Part shown: one piece after another, positions 32,780 through 45,330 of the stretch | Numbering within the stretch: the first letter of the stretch is position 1 | Layout: the number at the start of each line of letters is the position of its first letter | Source: Aquatica leii | Lineage: Eukaryota > Arthropoda > Insecta > Coleoptera > Lampyridae | Direction of reading: 5' to 3' | DNA: 64,000 nucleotides | Assembly (NCBI GenBank): GCA_035610365.1 | Contig: CM069439.1 | Span: 6,696,001 to 6,760,000 of the forward strand | The notes under the pieces: model-generated | What the model was told of the DNA's origin: nothing | The model's input: the letters and a program-made list of their open reading frames with translations, nothing else | Databases searched by the model: none | Made by a program: the position numbers and the translations under genes

Positions 32780-35735
32780 TGTTCATTCTTTCAATGATTT
32801 TTATTTTTGTTTTTAAAACTATGCTTAAGTAGCATATTAAAACTTACTTTGTATAACAGCTTATAGTTTTCTTATTTTCAATTTTGGAAGTTCGGAATTT
32901 GTACCCAGAAAACAAACAATTGACTATATCTGTAGATTTACCTCTTACAGCTTTATTACAGTTTTTATATGTATTACGTCTCAGTATTACAATAACTTTG
33001 TAGTGTGGGGTAAATGTAATATACTGGCAACGTTAAAAAAAATGTAATGTCAAGGAAATTCCACATTATACGATTAGGAACTCTACAGCAAGTACTAATG
33101 ATTTTTTGGATTATTTACAAAATATGTCTTAGGCACAATTACATTTGCCCTTATTCTTCTTATCAGCAAATGAAGTCAAAATAAAAAGAGCAGCAACCAG
33201 AACTGATTCAGGATGATGTGATGTGGTAATAAAATTAAAGAAACAGTCAAAAAGAACATACATGTAAGATTATAATGAGTTAGATTACATAAAAAATGCA
33301 CATTGAGAAGAATTTATAAGGGCAAAATAAGAATAAGTGGCACACAAATTATAGTTTAGTGATGAAAGAGATGCTAAACAATCGGAATGGGCAAGTAATT
33401 ACAAAAAGGAAAGTGACATTACCAAGTGAATGAAATAAAAATATTAAAACTAATGAAATAATAATGACAAGTGATAGAGCGAACAAAAATTCTAAAAACA
33501 AAAATGTCGAAAAAACAACAAAAACTGTAAATGGAAAATGAAAGAATAAAATATAGAGCTCGGCTTTATTGGCATGGAGCCCTGGCAGCAAAAAAAGAAA
33601 AAAGCGACAAAAGATTTTAGAAAGGTTGGAAGACTAGTTACCATGTAATAATGCTTTGCAAAAGTTTGTCTAAAGCGGCGCCACTTCACTTTGTGTACCT
33701 GGCCACTATACATACAAAAATATAGGCAATCCAGAACTTTAATGTTACATTAAAAATCTGTGGAGAGTGACTTTAAATTGCTCGTATCTTATGCAAAGAT
33801 TTTAAAACTTTGCTGATTTTTAAAAAACATGATACAAAAATTGAGTGTTCTAAAATTTGCTATCGTAGGGTTATATAACAATGCCTATGCAGAGTACGTA
33901 TTTGTTGGAAGAGAACACCACGTGAGCTGGTAAAAAAATGACACCAAGAAAAATTAGTCCTTTTTTTCTAACATAAAAATGTTTGTTAAGTTGCTGTATA
34001 AAATCATTTAGTTAATAGATTAGAATTAAACTTACTTAGATTTAAAAAAAATTATAAAATAAAGGTTTTTAACATTTGTTTTTAGGAGTTTCTAAAATTT
34101 TTATTTTGTTTTATTGGCAATACGATTATTTTACATATTAATTTACTTATTCAAAAACTGTAGATTTTGTTATGTATTACGTGTTTGTCGTCAAAATATT
34201 TACAATTTACGTGTGCTAGAATTTTGATGCTAGTTTATTAAATGTTTTTTGTAGTTAGAAGAATTGTTTTTTTGAGAAACTTTAAGAAAGTATGTTTTTC
34301 ATTTAGAGCTTATGCGCTATAATATGGTATCTTATAAACGTTACAGAAACTTACAGAGGCTATTTGTCTTATTTTCATATTTCATATTGTAGTACGTTTC
34401 GTTTACAACGTTTGTAACTTTATAAGACTCGAATGTAGCATTTTTATGAACCTAGATTGATTCAAATTTCAGAGACATGTTATCTTTTAAGGTTGAGTAA
34501 AGTATTTACACAAGCTTCTGAATACAGAACGGTCTACTGAGGTTACTTTATACGAAAGCAGCGGTTTGAAAATTTTAATTGCGCTTTTTTCTCATTAATT
34601 TGTAAGTGGTAAAATATGCAAACGGAACGATCCGTTAAAATTGTAGCCACGTTATGCATGTGTCAGCTTAAAAACGCATGCATTATTTAGATGTAAATTC
34701 GTTTTGAACCATCTTTCGTTCATCATTGATCCTCCCCTGTTCATTTATGAATCATCTACAGAAAGGTTCGAGTCTCGCTTTGTGGGATTTTATATTTACT
34801 ATTGTGAAAGCAATCTTCTACAGAACTGTAGCAGAAACGCTATTTCTTATGCTGCTGTTCATGTTCTAAAATGACATAGCATACACCCTGCGTTATTTTC
34901 ACGCTTTTTGCCTTTGCTAAAATTGCGACACGAATGTAAAAGCTGTGGCATTTTTATATCTTTGCTTTGTTTGCTTTTAAATATTTATGATACCATCACG
35001 AATATCATTTTTTTAAAATTATAATTAAGTTCGAACGTTAAAGAACAAAAGTGTAAAAAGAGCTCGGTTGATTAATTAAGAGAAGAGCCAATTGATATAC
35101 AATAAAAAGGGTTGATCTTTTGATGCAAAGACAAGTACAAATGACACCATTACTCTACTACGCTCTTCTACCGTCCCTGCTCTATAATCCGAGATCTAGC
35201 AAAATGTGTGTTGCTTGTTCATTATTCTGAGAAATGATCACAGACCTAATTTGTAACTTCATTAGAATATCGGGTACGTCTAAAAGGTCAAAGTTACAAG
35301 TTTTCCCCCATTCAATTTATTTTATTTTACACTTAACTTTTTGAAATTGTTTTTTAGATATATTAGAAATTAAAAAGTTTACAGGTCGTATTCAGATTAA
35401 AGTTGTTGTTTACCAACATTTCTATAATTAGTACAAGGGTAAATCTAACTTTGCAAAATTTAATGGATTCTATATTAAATTTTGTATCGTTTTAATTACT
35501 TTTTCTAAAAGAAATACTTTAAATAGCTACAGTTGTTTTTGAACAGTTTTTGTATTTAAAGCTCGTGATAATTGGGGTGAGTTAAAATAAATTCTTAACG
35601 AGAACTGTTGTTTAATCGATTCTTTCTTGTGTATTTATTAAATCTATTTTTTGTTGTGAAATATATATTCAGTGTTGTTTAAACTCTCTTATCTTTATTT
35701 CTTAAAAAAAACATTAATGAGGAACTGAGACAACT
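32780..35735. other. No gene recognised
   Basis: AT-rich. 33030-33720 is A-rich on the plus strand and might be another decayed LINE ORF1, but I found no motif. 34240-35700 shows nothing assignable. Confidence 0.35.
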
Positions 35736-35739
35736 TACA

Positions 35740-36170
35740 CACGAAACTTAATAAACATCAGACACAGAGTTAATACTCTAGGACTTACTGTACAATATCT
35801 TATAAATGCGTCAAATGCAGAGGATCTGATGACAGTAAACAGTGTAAAAGAAACTAATGATGTTTCCGCTACTTGTACAACAGCGATCATCTTGCCAACT
35901 ACAAAACTTGCAGAATATACAGAGACTGAAAAATAAGAAACTTACCAAAATAATCAAATGCCAGAATACCCGTCATCAATGGAAACCTAACATCTTCCAT
36001 ACCAACCATTCATCAGCCCGTATCTAAATCCTTTCCATAACACTCCAACTTATATTATCCCAGTTATAAAAAACAGCAATAACGATGAAATCACAGAAAA
36101 ACTTACCGCTTTTCTGGACGAATTTAAAGACATGTTTTTGTAATTGTTAAACTAGAACAGTTTGACAACA
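35740..36170 (+). pseudogene. jockey LINE ORF1 (gag), C-terminal fragment
   Basis: Plus frames read LNIRHRVNTLGLTVQ, then YKCVKCRGSDDSKQC, with remnants of the next knuckle (ATC, SDHLANYKTCRIYRD). This is the C-terminal zinc-knuckle part of jockey gag proteins, which often carry a PRE_C2HC domain before it. LTAFLDEFKDMFL near 36105 fits the gag tail before the endonuclease ORF. Stops and shifts throughout. The jockey endonuclease and RT resume after the PLE at 37.64 kb in the same orientation, so the two pieces probably belong to one element. Confidence 0.65.
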
Positions 36171-36179
36171 TTACTCCTT

Positions 36180-37620
36180 AGTAGTCTAATATTACTCTAC
36201 GGTTAACCATTAAAGTTCATCTCAAAAAGTTTCAATGGTTAGAATCCAAAAATCAGAATGTTTCTTCAACTACTGGCTCCGTGAAAACGGTAGTGAACCT
36301 ATCTAGTTTAACTCTTGCTTCAGAACAGGAACCGGTGTTATTTAAGGGTTTGAGTTTTGCTGCTGCTCCCAAACGCATTCCTAAAGAAGACGTTTTATGT
36401 GCTGTTGAGTTTTCTATAAAACACCTTCCCCGCCACATTTCAGATCCCATTTGTATTCATACTTGCAAAATTTTTCAATCATCTAAACTTCCTAAATCCA
36501 ATATTTCTAAGTCGGAAGAGTTAGCTTTGAAAAGTCTTGGTAGGAACCGCGATGTCATCGTTCTTCCAGCCGACAAAGGCAACGCTACTGTTATTTTGAA
36601 TCACACGGATTACGTTGAAAAAATACATTCAGTTCTTTCAGAGGATGATACGTACGCTCCTTTAGCTCGTAATCGAAGATTGAACGGAAGGTCAACGAAA
36701 TCATTAGATTGTCAACTCGTCTACAAACAAGGCCAGTGCTATCCAATCTCCTACTTACAAACTACCAATGTTCTTTATGAATTTACAAGTATAACTTCTT
36801 CTAAAATCTTCAACTTTCATCATTTCATTCAACGTTTGAAATCTATAAAGCTTCAACCCCAGGATTTTCTTGTGAGTTTTGATGTCACTTTACTTTTTAC
36901 CAAAGTTTCTATTAAAGATTCGCTTTTTATAATCAAGCAAATTCTGTCTCAACATAACAAAAATTTGAGTTTAGTTCTTCTTATTGATAATCCACTTACT
37001 TTTAATTTTCTAAGAAGTTTTACGGGCGCCACTATTCTTCATTATTTCGGTTGTTTTGGAATCATCGATATTAAAACCTAAAGTCTGGCTTAGGTATGTT
37101 AACGATACCTTTATTGTGTGTTCTTATGGTCGTCTTGAATTGTCTAGGTTTTTTGATCATGTAAACAAAGAAAATTGAAAAGAATGGCTGGTTCCCATTT
37201 CTCGACGTTCTTGTGACACGTAAACCCATCATACTTTTAGGTCATTCTTTTTATCGCAAACCCACACATACAGACAGATATCTTCATGCGTTATCTCATC
37301 ACTATCCGAAACAGAAACGTTCTGTTATTGAATCTTTCTTTTATCGCCCCTTTTCTATTTCCCAACCCAAAAGCATAGATTAGGAAGTTCGTCATCTTAC
37401 TAGAACTGTAGTGATTTTTTGTTAGGTTATCGTTTACCTCTTTAAGTTTTTGATTTCTTTCACGTCTTAAAGAAGAAGCTCTTTACGAAAGTGGGCGAAA
37501 CGCAACTTCGGTTACAACATCCGAAGACGTTCTAATTTTAGTTTAGACTCCGGTCGTGAAAGTTTTCGCGATTAATTTATAATTAAAACTGCAATTGATC
37601 ATTACCAGTTACCAACCTAT
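36180..37620 (+). pseudogene. Penelope-like element, RT without nuclease, inserted in the jockey LINE
   Basis: A 266-codon frame (36281-37081) holds the PLE N-terminal block (VNLSSLTLASEQEPVLFKGL), VIVLPADKGNATVILN (residues 91-106), a deletion, then QDFLVSFDVTLLFTKVSI and FIIKQILSQHNK. Downstream frames give the catalytic box WLRYVNDTFIVC (about 37086; YVND for YVDD), a shift, and the tail motif with cysteine- and histidine-rich remnants and SxSETE near 37300. The GIY-YIG domain is missing; the 3' tail (GAAGAAGCTC...CGAAACGC, about 37470-37505) resembles PLE 3' ends. The same subfamily is present in reverse at 41.7-42.8 kb. It is a different subfamily from the PLEs at 4-7 and 55-57 kb. Confidence 0.8.
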
Positions 37621-37639
37621 ACAACAAATAAAATTTAAT

Positions 37640-39765
37640 GAGTTTTGATGGAGTTAATTTTTTGTACTACCCACTAATTATTCGAAGCATCTATTGCCCA
37701 CCTAGGTACATCATTTCATCTGACAAGTTGGTTGGGGTTCTAAATTAATTTAACTCAAAAGGCGAGCAGTTTTTGCTACTACAGCAAATAACCCAAGTTA
37801 CTTGTCGACCGGTGATATATAAATATCTTCAATCTAATCTCTGACTGCACCCCCATAATAATAACGTAAAGTAGCAGTATTACATGGAAAACCTCAGCTT
37901 CAAAATTTTGTTCTGTCAAAACGAACTAGAAGTATTTTCAAAAATATATAAACGACAACATACTGTCACATAAAATGCACACACCTAACGAAATTGACAA
38001 AACTGTGGAGTATCTTACATAGTTTATTCAAAGTGATTGCGAAGATACGCTGTTAAGCGAAAAAACAAGAAATCTATAACTGATACATAAAAAGCAATTA
38101 GTAGCAGAAAAACTTAGTCTGTACCAAATGGTAAAGAACCAGGAATACTCGACATAAAACTATACTGAATAATCTAAGGCACCGAGTGCATAATGCTACC
38201 AAAAAAAAAAACTGAAACGCAACATTCAATTATTACATTTTTACACTTTCACCAGAAATGGAAAGCGACTAAAAAACTTACTAAAAGGCTTATCACTCAA
38301 ATACCACATTGACGAAAACCTGATGAAAGTTGAACCCGATTAAATGAATATAAAGCAAATATCTTCGAAAAACATCTGGCTTAAGTTTTCACCCCATTTG
38401 AAACTAATAATATTAATTTTAACTTACAAATTGAAAAATATCCCAACTCATCTGAACAATTATCACACCTTTGAAGCCAACCTCACTAACTAAAATTTAC
38501 AGAGAGATAAAATTAATTTGTACATTCAAAGCCCTTAACTATGATGTTATAGAAGGAAATATATTTTTCCCAGCTTAACGGAAATTTGCTGTAAGCACGC
38601 ACTATGACTGCTGAGTCTAGTAAACTTCTACAAGGGGTCGCATCTTTACGACCGATTACCCGTATTATCAAAAATATTTTAACATTGTTATACAATCCCA
38701 CTCATCTTAGAATACTCAATCACATCAAAGATACCATTGAAAAAGTTGTGTGCATCAGTATTCTTGGATATTCAACAAACATTTGGCAAGGTATGGCACG
38801 ACGGGTAGTTATATAATATTAAAAAAGCTACGTTATCAAATTTTCCTTTTTTTAAAAACTCATTGAACACAAAGTTACTTCCAAGACTAATTTGAGGGAA
38901 CGTTTTCAATCTATCAAACTATCAACTCCAGGAAAACGTTCTTTGGTCTTTTCCTCTACACAGAAGATGTCTCCATTACAGAGAACACCTTAATTGCCAC
39001 CTTTGCAGACGATACTGCAATATTGCTATCTAATACCGACCTAGATCGAGCATCTGAAGCGAGTGGCGCATTAAAGTTAACAGAAGATTACTTTTACCAA
39101 TAAAAATTCTACATGCCCTTCAGACACTCATCCCATAAAACCTGAGATACAATACCTAGGACTTCACTTCAACCAAAGACTGACTTGAAAATTTTATATA
39201 AAAACCAAAAACAACAACTTAACCTAAAGACCAAAAGCATACATTGGCTAATCGCAAATCGCAACTGACCATAGAAACTAAGCTGTTACTATACAAAACT
39301 ATTATAATACCTGAATGGTCTTGCGGATTCGAATTATGAGGATGCAGTAACCATTAAACACCAAAATGCAGTCGTTCCAATCAAAGACCTTACGCACACT
39401 AGCCAATTTCTGTTATATCATCAATCAAACTCTTCATCACGATCTCAGCATTTCATTCATTACAGAACTTGTCACAAACCATGATACTAAAAGCAAAAAT
39501 TGCATACTAGACCTCACAAACCAACTCATTGCGGACCTTTCATCCCATCACCCTGCAGTTAGAAGACTAAATAAACTGCGGCCGAAAGACCTCACTGTTT
39601 AAATCCTGAAAACCTGTCAATGGACGGTGCTCTACTCATGTCAGCCAGCAACTTTGCCATAAAAGTTTAATAACTACTCTGTAAAAATAAGAAGAGATTG
39701 TAGATTAGCAATCAAATCAATAAAAAAATTCTTAAAAATTAGATTTTGGTTTCGAGCTGCTTTAC
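37640..39765 (+). pseudogene. jockey LINE pol: endonuclease end and reverse transcriptase
   Basis: Plus strand: IIRSIYCPPRYIIS (about 37680) and NSKGEQFL (about 37755) are endonuclease remnants. TPNEIDKTVEYLT (about 37985) is the linker. RT blocks follow: ASVFLDIQQTFGKVWHDG (about 38750-38805), NVFNLSNYQLQENVLW, and FADDTAILLS at about 39007-39035 with both catalytic aspartates kept. YLGLHFNQRLT (about 39160), LTIETKLLLYKTIIIPEWSCG with FEL (about 39260-39335), and IIKDLRTLANFCYII-like sequence follow. The end is LDLTNQLIADLSSHHPAVRR then LNKLRPKDL (39500-39590). Many stops and shifts; the RT fingers region is largely deleted. The 3' tail ends near 39740 in A-rich sequence. Confidence 0.8.
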
Positions 39766-39769
39766 TTCT

Positions 39770-40600
39770 TTTTGTTATTTTTCTTTGGCGGTATCTTGCA
39801 GATACTACCGCTGTCAGAAGCTGCATATTTGAATTTTCTTTGTAGTCGCTTAGTTCAGTTTAGAGCTTTTACAAAAGTTTGAATTATATAGTTTTAAAAG
39901 TACTTATTCTAAATGTGTTTAATACAACAACAAAGACTATAAATCAATATTGTCTACACGGTCAATAATTTAAAAAAAATAATTTTTAAATTTATATTTA
40001 TATTAGTCGCATGGTAAAGCATATACTATTTAAGTAATTTGTTCACTAAGCTTAATTTTCTATTCTTTTTGTTAGCTCATAATCTATGCAAATTTGTAGA
40101 GAAAAATTAAATTTGCCACAAACCAACTACTCGAGAAAAAAAAAATAAAAAAAAACGAATGCGAAAATTAAAAAAAATGCAAAAACAGGTAATATTGAGG
40201 GGGGCGATCTTTGACGCTTAAACGAGATATAAAAAATCAACTCCATGAACCCCAGCAACTATCTACAACTTTTAAATCGGACGACTCTACTTGTTATACG
40301 TCATTTTTTAGGAAATTCAATAAGGTTTGTTTGGTTTATAATTTTGATAATTTTTTGACAAGAAAAAAATTAATGACATAAATTAATTATTTTTTTGACA
40401 CACCAAATTGAAATAATAATTTTTGGAAATATTAGGTTTTTTTGTAGGTTTTATTACTATTTATCTACTAAAAGTATGATAAAAATGGAAAAAATAATGT
40501 TTTGTAATTGTCGTTTTTGTTGCTTATCTCTTTTTTAACAATACTGGTTTATTTCATCTGTTTTTAATCAAACATCTGTCACTTATAAAATTTTTACTTT
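39770..40600. other. No gene recognised
   Basis: AT-rich, with an A-rich run at 40137-40180. A short imperfect inverted repeat (GGCGGTATCT..AGATACTACCGC) lies at about 39786-39811. The left end of the next element may begin in this stretch but could not be fixed. Confidence 0.35.
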
Positions 40601-41630
40601 ATTAACAATGACTTACACCACAACTGCACGTGTGGAAATTATCTTTATGGCATGGAAAACATTATTATTGAAATATAAGTCACACGTACGTTCGTCAATT
40701 GGTTACTAAATTTGAGATAACGAGATCTGTTCCTAATAGAAAAAGAGATAAGCCAAAGATACTCGATGAAGCCGCCAATATTGACAGTTCACTATAAATC
40801 TAACGATGTCAACTCGTCAGGCAGCGAAAGAAACAGCATTGTCTGAAAGAACAGTTGTAAAGGCATTAAAACGTCACGAATTTCATCCTTACAAAATGAA
40901 CATCATACAAGAACTTGTGAGAAGATAACCCAGACAGAAGAATAGAGTTTTGTGATACTATTACCCAACAAATTAATGCAAATCCGCAATTTCTAAGAAA
41001 GTGCGCACTCAACACCCAAAAAAACTTGCTATCATTGGCCCGGTCTTTATTAGATGGAAATTTGATTGGTGCACTTTATCTTAAATTGTTAGAAAGTTTC
41101 ATCGAACCGTTAATAGAGACTTAGAGAATCAGAAAAGCATAGATGAAAATCTTCATTTAAAGAAGGCTTTACGCCATTTCTAACACGATGAAGCTCCTCC
41201 TGATTACCAGTTAGACAATGACCATTATCCAGATCGGTGGATTGGTTGAATGGCTTTCTACATCGCCCGATTTAACACCATTGGAATTTTTTATGTGGGG
41301 TCATTTAAAATCGGTTGTTTTTAAAACTTGAACCGGAGTTGATTGAAGAACTGCAGCGTAGAATTACTGAAGAATGTCGCACCCTGACAGATGAAACTTT
41401 TGAAAATGTTTGACAAGGGTTTGAGAGTAGACTCTACCATTGTCTCGAGAATAACGGAAATCATTTCCAACACTTGTTGTAAAACATTTGTTTTTTATTA
41501 CATTTTTAAACATTTGTTTCGATTTATAAATAAAAAAAATTACAAGTAGTGCGATTTAAAAAAAAATAAGGGTAGTTTGCATTCGTTTAAAAATTAAGTC
41601 AATTGAAAGTTTTAAAAAACACTTTGTATA
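40600..41630 (+). pseudogene. mariner-like transposase remnant (same broad family as at 23 kb)
   Basis: Plus frames: TTARVEIIFMAWK (N-terminal helix, about 40620), TPRQAAKE-like MSTRQAAKETALSERTVVKA followed by LKRHEFHPYKM (about 40806-40898), and a frame-shifted VEFCDTITQQINANPQFL-like stretch. The first catalytic region (SDE.TF) is deleted. HDEAPPDYQ near 41188 has the second D. YPDRWIG, then LTPLEFFMWGHLKSVV, has a glutamate where the family has the third D. The C-terminal part LQRRITEECRTLTDETFENV is at about 41350-41413, then HCLENNGNHFQHLL. Stops and shifts are frequent. The right end may be ACACTTTGTATA near 41620-41631. Confidence 0.75.
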
Positions 41631-41631
41631 G

Positions 41632-41657
41632 AAGAAGAAGAAGAAGAAGAAGAAGTA
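41632..41657 (+). repeat. (GAA)n microsatellite
   Basis: A clean run of about eight GAA units directly next to the mariner-like element and before the reversed PLE. Confidence 0.8.
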
Positions 41658-41689
41658 TCGTCGCAGTGCGTTACATGTCTTCAATAAAC

Positions 41690-42840
41690 CAGTAACAACC
41701 GGAAACCCAAATAAGGATAGTTTAAAACCGTTGTCACGATTGAAGTTATTGAGGTGTTTGATGATTTCTCTGTTTTATTGGACTTTGCTAGTGAAGACGA
41801 ATACAGATTTTGCAATAACCAAGACGTTATCAAAACATATATTGTGACCTGTAGTAAAATACAGCAACAGCAAACTTAGTAGGTCTTTTTTTATACAACG
41901 ACTATGTTCTGCAATACATGATGGGGGAACGACTAGTTTCACCGATATGGACTAAACCACATGAACAAGAAATTTAGTATACACCTTTAAATGAAAGTGT
42001 AGGAAATTTGTTGTTGGGAATAAGTAAAACTAGTAATTTCGATTTGGAATCGAAAGTAGAAATGTCTTTAGATACTCGATTTATAACTACTTGAATATCC
42101 CGCTTCATATAACCATTGTTTAATACGGTTCTAGTAAGATGGCTACGTTCTGAGTCTAGATTCTCAGGTTGAGAAATAGAAAAAGCGAGATGAGCCATAA
42201 CTTCAATAACAGAACGTTTCTGTGCCGAATGATGATGAGAGAAAGTCAGTCATTATGAGTAGGTTTGCGATAAACAGAATAACTTAAAAATACGTCGGGT
42301 TTACGTGTCATAAGAGCGTCCAGAAATGGGAGAAAATTATTCTTTTCATGGACAATAAACAATTCGAGACGACCATGGGACCTAACAATAAACGACACAT
42401 CTACAAACTTAAACCGGACTTTAGGTCTTAAGATCAATCATTCCAAAGCAACCGTTTCAAAGGATTCTATAAAAACGTTAGATAGAACAGGTGATAAAAG
42501 AGAACCCATAGCGGCACTCAAAACCTTGATATCAAACTAAAAGTCAGAGGATGATAAACACGTATCAAAAAGAGGAAACAAACTCAAATATTTGTTATGA
42601 TGAGACAGAATTTGCTTGATCATAATAAGCGAATCTTTAATAGAAACTTTGGTTAAAAGTGAAGTGACATCGAAATTCATAGGAAGATCCACTAAATGAC
42701 TATGCAAAATTGTCAGTTCCCACACATAATTCATTACTGATCGTAACACCGTTGTCATTAGCATTTTTGAAAAATGGCGATGTAATAATTCTTTAGTTGA
42801 AATTGTAAACACATTTAATTCTAATGTACACGAAGGCCAA
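41690..42840 (-). pseudogene. Penelope-like element, RT core and GIY-YIG nuclease, reversed
   Basis: Minus strand: DLPMNFDVTSLLTKVSIKDS and LIMIKQILSHHNKYL (42655-42580), AAMGSLLSPVLSNVFIE (about 42515), RFKFVDVSFIV (about 42415; the YVDD-like box reads FVDV), NFLPFLDALMTRKPDV and SVYRKPTHND (42330-42250), then in broken frames the nuclease: VYTKFLVHVVW and SVKLVV (GVYxxxC.xCxxxYIGET equivalent, about 41990), AEHS, DNVLVIAKS, and REIIKHLNNFNRDNG (about 41770-41725). Closest to the PLE at 36.2 kb, with which it faces across about 4 kb. N-terminal half missing. Confidence 0.75.
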
Positions 42841-42849
42841 AAAAAATTT

Positions 42850-45330
42850 TTTTAGCATCAGTGATTTCTTGTTTTGTTTGCATGCTTAGCCTTCTGTTTT
42901 TGTAATATATTTTTTACCAAAAGCTCTTCTTGAAATACCAAACTCATAATGAACACAAAATTATTTATTTTTATATTTAAATTATACTGTTTTGAACATA
43001 AAAAAACAACGATATACATTTAAATAACCATATAAAGAAATTGCGATTTTTTATTTATATAAATTTTAATAAAACGTGATACAAAAGTAAGGAAAGGTTA
43101 GAGCTTTCTGGCTGCATAATTTTGTTAGTCAATCGAAAAAAGAAAATCTTGACTGATATATCGTGATCGATGGCCTCGAGAAATTGGAGTGTGTTGTTGC
43201 TTGAAAGATTTTCGAAAAGAAATTGTAAATCGTGTTCGCTTCGCATTTAACAAAATATCTTGACAGTCGAATTGCGTATGTGAGTTTCTACTTTAAATGA
43301 AAATCCTTAAACTTGTTCGAATCCGCTTAAGGCCTTAAAATGTAACTACTTCGAAACTTTATTGTAGAAGAAACTTTGTATAAGGTTAAATGTGTCTATC
43401 GAATTGCAGGTTTTTTGTTAATTGAGCTACGTAAATTATTGAGTGCGATTATGTAATGTTTTACCCTTTCCAATTCATAAAATTCCATTATAAAATCCAT
43501 TACGCGAATTCATTACTTTAAAGTGTGAAAATTTTGCTAGCGTTATGTAAATTTTACATTTCCATAAATAAAAGTGAATGTAACCCTTGGTGTAGGTTTC
43601 ATCAAGTGTAGTGCTGTTTGTTTTTCCATCTCCTGGTTTTCTAAAATTTCACAAAATGCCAGACAAAACAGTCTAAAACACATTGCAATAAATAGAATGT
43701 AAATGCGTGAAAGGCAATTTATTATGTGGTGGTGACAGAATGCAGCAGTTGTCGATAATGGGAACGACCGATATGACTAGCCAGAGGCGTTTTGGAGGGC
43801 ATAAAGTTGCTGTTTGCTCTTAAGGGATACTCGAGGGAAAAGTAGTTTTTTTATTTCGTCGTATTGTGATTTGTGAAATGCTTTACTTAGTGTCTTTTAT
43901 CATGCTCCAATGAGTCTCTACCAATTTTCTAAAATAAATTGACCCTTAAAAAGGAAAAAAACTCTTAAACAAAAAATTTCAAAAAATATTTTTTTGAAAA
44001 ATAAATTAAACGACGATAAAAAGTGTTTGACGTTTGTTATCTTACGTTGTGTAAAGCTTTAGTTTGCATATTTTCTACTAATATTTGTTTTATGTTCGTT
44101 GTCTAAACTTTAAGTAATAAGGGTTTTGCTTCCACTTTGTTTAACTATGGAAGGAAAAGGGGAAATTTAAATAAGCGTTTTTACTTTTAATCTAACAAAT
44201 ATTGGCTGCGGGTGCGATTAATTTCTTTTTAAATAATTTAATTTTAATAAATGTTTGTAGATTGATCTTTTATTGAATGTGTTCTAATTACACGTTTTGC
44301 GCATTTTTGCACACGAGTTCTAACTTTTTTAAACAAATAAACAGCCTTAACTGATCTAGTTTCAATGCTAGATAAAAAACTAATAAAAGTCTATATACAA
44401 ACTAAAAAGTGACTTAATAACATAACGTTGAGTTTTTTAAACGGTGATACGGTTTTTAGATAAGAAAACTGAAGTAGGATACTACAAGAGGATAATAATT
44501 CAAAACATTTAAGTCGCTACGGAAGGAAGAAAACGAGATATAAACGTTAGATAGTCTATCTAAATCTTAAGGCTACGTTAAAACTAGTTTAAGACGTTTT
44601 TAAAATACGTCGCGTTAAATTCACATTTTACAGTTAGCTAGTAAATTATTAAAAGGACGTTTTTAAATTGAATTTTATTTACGTAGAAAAACCTATAAAA
44701 TTAACACGATAGAAAATAAATTATTCTGCGGTATAAATTTAAACTACATTGCTGAATAAATTGCAAGTTTTCCACACGATTTTATTTTATTTTTGCTCGA
44801 TAAACGACTTTTACTGAAATTTTTATTTTATATTTTTTTAATATTGTCGAGTTTTAAAATTAAATCAAATAATTCTATGGTATATTTCCAATTTTCTATT
44901 TTAATTTTATTTAAATCGTGAATTTGTTCTTTTAGGGATTCATTTTTTTGTACTTTCGAATGTTATATTCTTTTGGCATTTCATTTTAACTAGATATTCC
45001 AACTATACTTGGCTCTCCATATACATGGGTCCTTGTTATTCATTTGCCATTTACATACTTTTCACTATATATATTTTCCTCAAAATCTTCCTCTCTCATA
45101 CTTTTAACATTATTTGTTTTTGCCGAAGGCGTTATGATTGTTTTAAGCATTTTTCTATTTACTGACTTACTATTTTGTGCTGGTTTCGGTGAAAATTCAG
45201 TTTTTGTTTCCTAGTTTTTCTCTCGACACATTTTACAAGTACGTAAAAGGTTTTACTTCTTCCAATTTTATTAATTTGTACTAAATTTATGTGCTTGTTT
45301 TCTTCAAAATGTTGATCAGTACCGGTCTAG
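42850..45330. other. No gene recognised
   Basis: AT-rich, mostly background. A 63-codon frame at 43055-43246 (-) has no known motif. 44990-45320 is A-rich on the minus strand. Confidence 0.35.

Noticed and set aside
34755..34785. GGTTCGAGTCTCGC, a tRNA B-box-like word
   Set aside because: The T-arm stem does not pair, there is no A box at the right distance upstream, and no acceptor stem can be formed.
39786..39811. Imperfect inverted repeat GGCGGTATCT..AGATACTACCGC
   Set aside because: Short, with a mismatch, and no element or terminator context in eukaryotic DNA.
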